Source: Batkoa obscura (Eukaryota > Entomophthoromycota > Entomophthoromycetes > Entomophthorales > Batkoaceae). From it: a DNA stretch of 25,185 bases. Position 1 is the first letter of the stretch. Every line of letters starts with the position of its first letter. This document shows, one piece after another, positions 19,903 to 25,185 of this stretch. Where the stretch lies: positions 1 through 25,185 of the forward strand of contig JASVEC010000253.1 in the NCBI GenBank assembly GCA_030770535.1. Reading direction: 5' to 3'. Below the pieces are notes generated by a model. The model ran no database searches and was not told the DNA's origin. It saw only the letters and a list, made by a program, of their open reading frames with translations. The position numbers and the translations under genes are program-made.

Positions 19903-20433
19903 TTAATGACCTTCCTCCTCTAAAAGTCGAAGGTTGAAGAGATAAACCCCTAACCCAGTTGAAGATACTCTATGTAGCTGGGTAATCATATCTGAACGCT
20001 TTTTAATAGATTCAACATATTCTTGCAAAATTTTGTTCTTAACAAAATGATTCAAATGAGCATCATGAAGTTCTAGAGCACTAAATTCCAACTTTAAATA
20101 ACTTTGATTGAGCTCTTTGTCTAAGCCTAAAGCAAATTGAACAGCCTCAGTGACTGAGTTGAATTTTGGTTGTAAATAATCTACCGTTTTAAATTGAACC
20201 TCTCCTCCTCTTTCTACTATATACTTTGATAACTTAAACCAAAGTTCTCTTTCTTCTTCACTAGACTCGCGGAAAAATTTATGAAATCCTTTTAAACTTA
20301 CATTATCTTGATCAAAGTAGGCTGCTAACCATTCAAATTGATGAGAGGCTTTTTGAGAGCTGTTGATCTGCTGTTGAATTATATTCAAATTAGTGAGTTC
20401 AAAGTTTTGCGCTGCTAAGTTAGTATGAAGCAT
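19903..20433 (-). CDS. ferritin-like protein without ferroxidase centre (L-like)
   Basis: An intronless gene of 176 residues, collinear with the neighbouring H-type ferritin and clearly a paralogue (QQIN, KFFRESSEEE, RGGEV, YVESIKKRSD, TGLGVYLF). The ferroxidase ligands are replaced: E27 by Ser26, Y34 by Phe33, H65 by Leu64, E107 by Asp105 and Q141 by Tyr139. The three-fold channel acids become His129 and Lys132. However, it has FFRE-SS-EE-E-R-E, placing glutamates at residues 56, 59, 60 and 63. These align with the four nucleation glutamates of animal L chains (FFRELAEEKRE), two of which the H-type neighbour lacks. The frame is fully open and the fold core is kept, so it is probably functional as an inert or mineral-nucleating partner subunit. 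A structural role in mixed shells is inferred. Confidence 0.9.
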   Translation of the reverse strand: MLHTNLAAQNFELTNLNIIQQQINSSQKASHQFEWLAAYFDQDNVSLKGFHKFFRESSEEERELWFKLSKYIVERGGEVQFKTVDYLQPKFNSVTEAVQFALGLDKELNQSYLKLEFSALELHDAHLNHFVKNKILQEYVESIKKRSDMITQLHRVSSTGLGVYLFNLRLLEEEGH

Positions 20434-20523
20434 TTTTAATAAAAGATAATCTGATTATTTTTAATTATTAATTTATAGTTTTACACATTGTTTTAATTTT
20501 GTAATCCTCTACAATTATTGGGT

Positions 20524-20530
20524 ATTTATA
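20524..20530 (-). promoter_or_regulatory. TATA box of the L-like ferritin gene
   Basis: TATAAAT on the minus strand, about 90 bases before the ATG, within TTTATAAATACCC. Spacing is longer than for the H-type gene, so confidence is modest. Confidence 0.4.
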
Positions 20531-21030
20531 AACAAATTAAATTTTATTTGTATGCTATTTTCCACTCGATTTGCTAAATCTCAATCATTTGGGGTTATAA
20601 TTGGATGCAGGACGTCATGATTTATATTTAATTATTATTATATTCATTATAATATAAAACTATACTGGGCACTATCTAGTATAAAACAAAGCTATAAATT
20701 GTATATTGTATAAAATACATCTAATAGCACGATTAGCACTAGTTCTGATACTCATATGTAGGCTATTGTTAATAGGTCAAGATATTAAATACGCTCAGTT
20801 AAAAAACACTTAACTGTATTAAATATCTATTCAATATCGTAGAAACATTAAAAATATTTAGTCAAATCTGTATTTTCGTTACTTGATAGCTTCAAAACAC
20901 ATAAAAGTGGTTTATTTCCATTCCATTTGTTGGTTATAGTTGATCACTTTTGCAGATAGAAACGATTTTAGGAATAAAAGTTAGATGGATACTAGAAAGT
21001 ATATATGACCACATTGTAAATATAATAATG

Positions 21031-21129
21031 TGGGGATGTATTTTTGTGTTTAGGAATTTTACTAATAACTTTCCTACTCAAATAGCGCTTAAAAGGTAAA
21101 AAAAGTATGAAGCCAAAAAAACAACCTCA
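21031..21129 (+). mobile_element. MITE copy I (99 bp)
   Basis: Begins TGGGGATGT and ends ACAACCTCA. Both immediate flanks are TG, not TA. Its core (ACTCAAATAGCGCTTAAAAG and neighbours) is repeated exactly, inverted, in copy J. Confidence 0.83.
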
Positions 21130-21249
21130 TGTATAGAATTGAAATTGAAAAGCGAGATTGAATTTAGATATAACTTAATATGAGAGTGTTTTTTTGACTT
21201 CATTACTTTTTCTACCTTTTAAGCGCTATTTGAGTAGGAAAGTTATTAG
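21063..21249. repeat. inverted repeat formed by MITE copies I and J
   Basis: TAATAACTTTCCTACTCAAA and the 16 bases after it (from about 21064) recur as an exact reverse complement ending near 21248. That is 36 bases without mismatch, continuing with a few mismatches to arms of about 67 bases around a 50-base spacer. Copies elsewhere differ at several of these positions. Confidence 0.8.
21181..21249 (-). mobile_element. MITE copy J (truncated, inverted partner of copy I)
   Basis: Starts TGAGAGTG after TA, then a T-run, GACTTCATTACTTTTTCTACC and the core, and stops matching the family after AGTTATTA near 21249. Its left end (last part of the element) is complete; the other third is missing. 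Confidence 0.8.
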
Positions 21250-21337
21250 AGCCAGAAATCAAACTAGCATTCCACGTTTTGAAACTAGGACTTTAAAGTT
21301 CCCTGGATTTAAAAAAATAAATGTACTTTTTAATATA

Positions 21338-21378
21338 TGTGGATGTTTTTGTGTTTAAGAATTTTTCTAACTTTTAAA
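21338..21378 (+). mobile_element. MITE copy K (5' fragment)
   Basis: TGTGGATG, TTTTTGTGTTTAAGAATTTTTCTAAC after TA, then unrelated sequence. Only the first 40 bases of the family remain. Confidence 0.65.
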
Positions 21379-21861
21379 TTGTAAGACAAAGTATTCTTCA
21401 GAGTATATTATTTCCACACTTCCATATTACCTTACTGAATTATATTACATCCCATGGAATATTACCAAAGCAACTAAGCGTCTTACTTTTTGATTGAATA
21501 AAATTCCCATTAATCGAGACTAGATTATATGTGATAATCTATACTTTAAAAGTAAATGTGCAATTGAATATAAATTAACAATAAAGCTAAAATCTTATTT
21601 TATTAAAAGCTAAATATTTAAGTAAATTTTGAAGAAGAGTATTTTTAAATACTTATTTTTATAAATAGGTTTGAGATGAATTAAAATAGGTTTTAGTGAT
21701 ATTTATATACCATTATCTTAGGTTACTTATTATATACATAACAATATGTAGCATTGTTCAGTCAAAATATTAAAGTATCATGTTTTAAAATTAAAGAATA
21801 AATTGATAAGCAATTGCATAAAAATTATACAAAACTAAAAATGATAGACTAAAATTAAAAC

Positions 21862-21869
21862 TATAAATA
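21862..21869 (+). promoter_or_regulatory. TATA box of the GPCR gene
   Basis: TATAAATA 32 bases before the ATG, in the same close geometry as the orphan secreted-protein gene. Confidence 0.45.
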
Positions 21870-21900
21870 GCTAGATAAACTAAATTAATTTTAATAAAAA

Positions 21901-22884
21901 ATGAAAGCCAATGATGAGTCGGAAAATTTGAATAGAATAGTTAATATTGCATTAGCTATCATAGTGATACTCTCCTTAATATTAAATAGTTTATTAATAA
22001 TAATACTACTAAAGAAAAGGAAGCAAACTAGATGTAATATAAATGATAAACTAATAATCCTGATAGCAATTATAGATATAAGTGAAGGAGTCTTTGGTAC
22101 ATTTTCATGTATCTATCATACATTGTATGGCAAATTGCTACTTTTTGACAAACCTTGGTACTGCCAAATCTCAGGATATATAATGACTGGGCTGTTAATG
22201 ACTTCAATATTATTATTATTACTTGTAGCAGTATATCGATTTAAAATTATAACATATAGAAAAAATATATTTAATCCAATGTATTTCTATGTATTTCTAA
22301 TAGTCACTATTGTAGTACATGGCTTTGGCCTATATTGTTTATTTGATTTCAACTTTTATCCTGTTGGTTCTGGGGCTTATTGTTATCCTAGTCTTAAGCA
22401 TAGAGTTTCTGGAAAGTTATATTATACCATAATCGGTCTGTTTAATTTAATAGTCCCTATACTATTTGGCGCTGCTTATTTAGGGATATTTTTTAACTTT
22501 CATCATTTTATTCGAAAACAAAAAAGAAATTCATTAGAATTAATACAGTCCAATAGTAATCATAGTAGCGATAGTAACACTGCTATTAAAATGGAAGCTC
22601 AGAATAGTATATTTTCAAATAAGAATTTAGTTAACAAAGTGTCATTTCGAGCAATCATATACATATTTATCTATTTGCCGATCTGGATACCTAACCTGAT
22701 CTCTGTTGGATGGGATTTAACAAACTTAGATAAAAATAGAAGGACTGAAATATTAGTCATCATTCCTGTTATTGGAATCTTATTGACAATCTTAATTAAT
22801 CCTATTATGGTGTTTTTAGTCGATTCTAAAATGTTTGATGCATTATTGAGCTTGTTGAAATTCAAGAAAATAAATTTCTATTAA
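21901..22884 (+). CDS. rhodopsin-like (class A) seven-helix G-protein-coupled receptor
   Basis: An intronless gene of 327 residues and a plasma-membrane receptor by topology. Helices at about 13-37, 50-70, 88-116, 126-148, 172-198, 248-270 and 282-308. Class A marks are Asn29 in helix 1 (LILNSLLI), Asp59 in helix 2, Cys88 at the start of helix 3 with partner Cys161 in the second outer loop, VYRF at 111-114 in the place of DRY, Pro260 in helix 6 (FIYLPIW) and NPIMVFL at 300-306 in the place of NPxxY. The third inner loop (200-248) is basic and then Ser/Asn-rich (NSNHSSDSN), a likely phosphorylation area. The extracellular N terminus is very short (about 12 residues), suiting a small ligand. 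The ligand is unknown. Class A-like receptors are rare in fungi but, to my knowledge, annotated in Conidiobolus. Confidence 0.88.
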   Translation: MKANDESENLNRIVNIALAIIVILSLILNSLLIIILLKKRKQTRCNINDKLIILIAIIDISEGVFGTFSCIYHTLYGKLLLFDKPWYCQISGYIMTGLLMTSILLLLLVAVYRFKIITYRKNIFNPMYFYVFLIVTIVVHGFGLYCLFDFNFYPVGSGAYCYPSLKHRVSGKLYYTIIGLFNLIVPILFGAAYLGIFFNFHHFIRKQKRNSLELIQSNSNHSSDSNTAIKMEAQNSIFSNKNLVNKVSFRAIIYIFIYLPIWIPNLISVGWDLTNLDKNRRTEILVIIPVIGILLTILINPIMVFLVDSKMFDALLSLLKFKKINFY

Positions 22885-23338
22885 TATCCGAAACTCTTCA
22901 TTATGGTTAATACTCCACATCCTTACACTAATAATAAAATAAAGATTAAAAACGGGTTATAGTAAAAAAATAAAATGTACTATTTATTTATTTCATTTTT
23001 TAGTTATTGTAGGTATTTCTTTAAACTAATATATAAATTAAAAAGACAATGACTTTATTTATTTATTTAATAAACTAGGCTGAAGCTGACATCAAATTTA
23101 ATTTAGATTTACAATAAATCATTTATATAGATAAATGAGAGGCATTTGAAAATTGTGTATATAATATTTTTTCTCATAAATATCACATAGAAACATCATT
23201 CCTGTTTTATTATTTTATGCTTTTTTAACCAACACATGGGAAAGCCAATTTATTATCGAAATGCCAGAACTAAAACATTCTAAAATTTTCCTTTATACTT
23301 ATCTCAAAACTAGATATAATATAATATATCAATAACAT

Positions 23339-23361
23339 AGACTCCTCTAAACAAGGAGTCT
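23339..23361. repeat. perfect hairpin, 8-bp stem and 7-base loop
   Basis: AGACTCCT, loop CTAAACA, AGGAGTCT, followed by TTATTTAT. Half of the stem pairs are G-C in DNA that is otherwise nearly all A/T, so it stands out. It lies 455 bases after the GPCR stop codon. Function is unknown. Confidence 0.6.
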
Positions 23362-23414
23362 TTATTTATCTATTATAGTGCCTCAAAGCGAGATTAACAT
23401 TACATAATAAGATA

Positions 23415-23514
23415 TGGGGATGTATTTTTGTGCTTAGGAATTTTACTAACAACTTTTTCATTCAAACAGTGCTTAAAAAATAGAAAAGTAATGAAATCAA
23501 AAAAAACATCACCA
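23415..23514 (+). mobile_element. MITE copy L (100 bp, TA-flanked)
   Basis: Begins TGGGGATGT, ends ACATCACCA, with TA on both sides (23413-23414, 23515-23516). The ends are among the best preserved, and the interior contains TTTTTGTGCTTAGGAATTTT. Confidence 0.88.
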
Positions 23515-23798
23515 TATTTTTTCGTACTTTGATATTAAAAAAATTCTCACCCATTTATTGCTTTTGCTACGATTGGCCCTGGCTTCCTTTCAATTATCTC
23601 TTCTCATGCCAAACTGTTTTTTCACCATAACACCATAATCCCTTCAACTCCTTCCCCTGACAGTAAATAGTTAATAATCAGAGAACTATCCTCAGTCCTC
23701 CATCTAGAACAATCTAGAGTTAGCTCATTAACCCATTAGTCTATGCTATGCTTTTTTCTCTCATTTGCTTGATTCCGCTCTCAAGCCGGTTCTTTCAC

Positions 23799-23807
23799 TA
23801 TATAAAA
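23799..23807 (+). promoter_or_regulatory. pyrimidine-rich region and TATA box upstream of the ABHD13-like gene
   Basis: TATATAAAA about 200 bases before the ATG, at the end of a 250-base C/T-rich stretch unlike the surrounding DNA. If used, it would give a 5' leader of about 170 bases. An intron in that leader is possible but not visible. Confidence 0.45.
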
Positions 23808-24009
23808 ATTCCTCGACTTTTCAACTTATTCTACTGTAATCTCACGTCCTTTATATCGAGTATCATATTAAACAGATATCAAAATTTGTTTTGAATTTTA
23901 AAAAAACTATCAATTTTATGCTGTATAAAACAAAAATTAAGAAACAAAAAAATAAATCCCATATCCTTCTTTTAACAATTTTATTTTTTTTAAATTAATA
24001 AATTAATAA

Positions 24010-24994
24010 ATGCTATTTATAAGTAAACTGATAACAATAATCCTTGGGATACCAACACTAGTATATGTATATAAGAGCGTTATACTAATAGCGTTTCAAA
24101 AAAAAATTATATATTGTTCTTATTTACCTTTGGGAAACAATAATCCAGCCGTTATTGAAGAAGAGAGTAAAACTTTACAAAAAGAAGCAAAGCAGGAGAA
24201 TTACGACTTAACTTTTAACTCGATATTAAAACCAAAACATAGCCTTATATTAAGAAGGAAACAATACCTTCATGGTTTCTGTTTAAGTAACCAAACTATC
24301 TCCCCCTCTTCTTCTTTACCAATGGCAATACTCATATATTTCCAAGGTAATGCTGGAAACCTTTATTTAAGGAAAGATAAACTGTTTCAATTACTATCAT
24401 TAGTAAAACCGCATTTCCCATTAAAAATAGTCGCTTATCATCTATCAGGCTATGGCGACTCAGACGGCAAATCTAATGAATACGAGCTCAAAAAAGACGC
24501 TCTACTAGTTTATGATACAGTGAAAAAAGAAATAATCGAAAATAATGTGAATGATTACAAATTGATTATTTACGGTCACTCCTTAGGAGCAGCTGTAAGC
24601 TTACATCTTAGTAGTCAACGAAAAGTGGATGGATTAATTTTGGAAAATGGGATATCTAGTATCGAAGGTATGGTAAAATATATGTACCCTAGATGGTTAC
24701 CTTATAGGTATTTAACTAAATGGTTTTTGACGGAGAAGTGGGATGGTAAAAAGGCAATTGAAGAGATCAATGAAAAAAAGAAAAAAAAGGCAAGCTGAAA
24801 CAGAATATTTGTTTTTATTAAGTGAAAATGATAGTATGGTACCAAGTACTATGTCAAAAGAAATGTTTGAAGCATTGGAAAGTAAACAGAAGCAATTTAT
24901 GGGCTTTAATCACGCCAATCATGATAACATTTATTTACAGACTGGATATAAAAGTGAAGTGTTAAATTTTTTCAAAAGAGTCATGAAAAAATAA
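24010..24994 (+). CDS. Bem46/ABHD13-like alpha/beta hydrolase, apparent frameshift
   Basis: A membrane-anchored serine hydrolase of the ABHD13/Bem46 group, whose substrate is unknown. One N-terminal membrane helix (residues 5-29) is followed by the family's IYFQGNAGN (109-117), YHLSGYGDSDG...E (143-157), the nucleophile elbow IYGHSLGAA (Ser191) and ENGISSI (212-218). The frame then ends in lysines (KKAIEEINEKKKKKAS) at 24798. The rest of the domain, with the acid in LLSENDSMVP and the His in FNHANHDN, continues in the next frame to 24994. Removing one A from the 8-A run at 24781-24788 joins them smoothly as NEKKKKRQAETEYLFLLSEND. A 50-base GT-AG intron would also restore frame but would delete the conserved KKAIEEIN segment, so I prefer a homopolymer slip, a sequencing error or a recent mutation. 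Confidence 0.85.
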
Positions 24995-25185
24995 AATGAT
25001 TGAAATTTGAACTTCTGCTAGCTATCTTCTAATTCACGTCAGTTAATAAAGATACTATTCTTTACTACAGTGTTTATGGTTGCCATAAACTATTTGTAGT
25101 ATAAGCCAATATATCAAATTAAAGAATTATTTATCAAAGATTCTAAAAAAAAAGCATTTATAGAGTTTGTTTTTTGTATTAAAAT

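Larger units (their letters stand above)
20531..21900. other. 1.4-kb intergenic region with three MITE copies
   Basis: The divergent space between the L-like ferritin and the GPCR gene. No frame of note. It carries MITE copies I (plus), J (minus, truncated) and K (plus, truncated) within 350 bases. The last 520 bases before the GPCR are plain AT-rich DNA. Confidence 0.6.
22885..24009. other. 1.1-kb intergenic region before the ABHD13-like gene
   Basis: It contains, in order: AT-rich DNA, a perfect 8-bp hairpin at 23339-23361, MITE copy L (23415-23514), a pyrimidine-rich stretch of higher GC (about 23540-23830), a TATA-like box at 23799-23807, and a 200-base AT-rich leader. I found no gene. 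Confidence 0.6.

Noticed and set aside
24746-24795. 50-base GT-AG intron explaining the ABHD13-like frameshift
   Set aside because: Splicing would remove the conserved KKAIEEIN segment and leave an odd join; a slip in the A-run gives a better family match.

Overview
This is a eukaryotic nuclear window. It is very AT-rich, especially between genes. The intron-bearing genes have very short GT-AG introns (about 47-75 bases) that I could place by keeping conserved protein families in frame. Kre33/NAT10, Mediator subunit 31, an ATG14/UVRAG-family protein, V-ATPase subunit E and a mitochondrial initiation factor 3 together indicate a free-living organism with a respiring mitochondrion. Ferritins plus a rhodopsin-like seven-helix receptor in an AT-rich genome fit an early-diverging fungus, and I lean to an entomophthoralean (Conidiobolus-like) fungus. 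The placement is an inference; an amoebozoan is the main alternative.

Layout. Positions 1-7.5 kb form a compact housekeeping block: the 3' end of NAT10/KRE33 (+), MED31 (+), an ATG14/UVRAG-type protein (-, eight exons), V-ATPase subunit E (+, eight exons), mitochondrial IF3 (-, no intron) and a dienelactone-hydrolase-like enzyme (-, three exons). Only one cluster of repeats interrupts it (1.5-1.94 kb).

From 7.7 kb the character changes. Genes are single-exon, mostly secreted, membrane or iron-handling, and are separated by 1-3 kb of AT-rich sequence. There is a secreted alkaline-phosphatase-superfamily phosphodiesterase and a second copy of it. The copy's body is almost identical, but its signal-peptide region carries a frameshift. 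Next come an orphan 372-residue cysteine-containing secreted protein, two tandem ferritins, a class-A-like GPCR and a Bem46/ABHD13-like hydrolase with an apparent frameshift in an A-tract. One of the ferritins keeps every ferroxidase ligand. The other has lost them and instead carries the glutamate pattern of animal L-type ferritin. Most of these genes have a TATAAA-like box about 30-70 bases before the ATG.

Repeats. A family of short (97-100 bp) terminal-inverted-repeat elements, flanked by TA, occurs about twelve times in both orientations. It is absent from exons. The duplicated phosphodiesterase segment provides what looks like an empty site for one copy, supporting TA target duplication. 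No CRISPR array, rRNA or tRNA was seen.

The most interesting items are the apparently convergent H-type/L-type ferritin pair, the near-identical phosphodiesterase bodies in strongly diverged flanks (a gene-conversion signature), and the compact MITE family with a filled/empty site pair and a 36-base perfect inverted pair at 21.0-21.25 kb.
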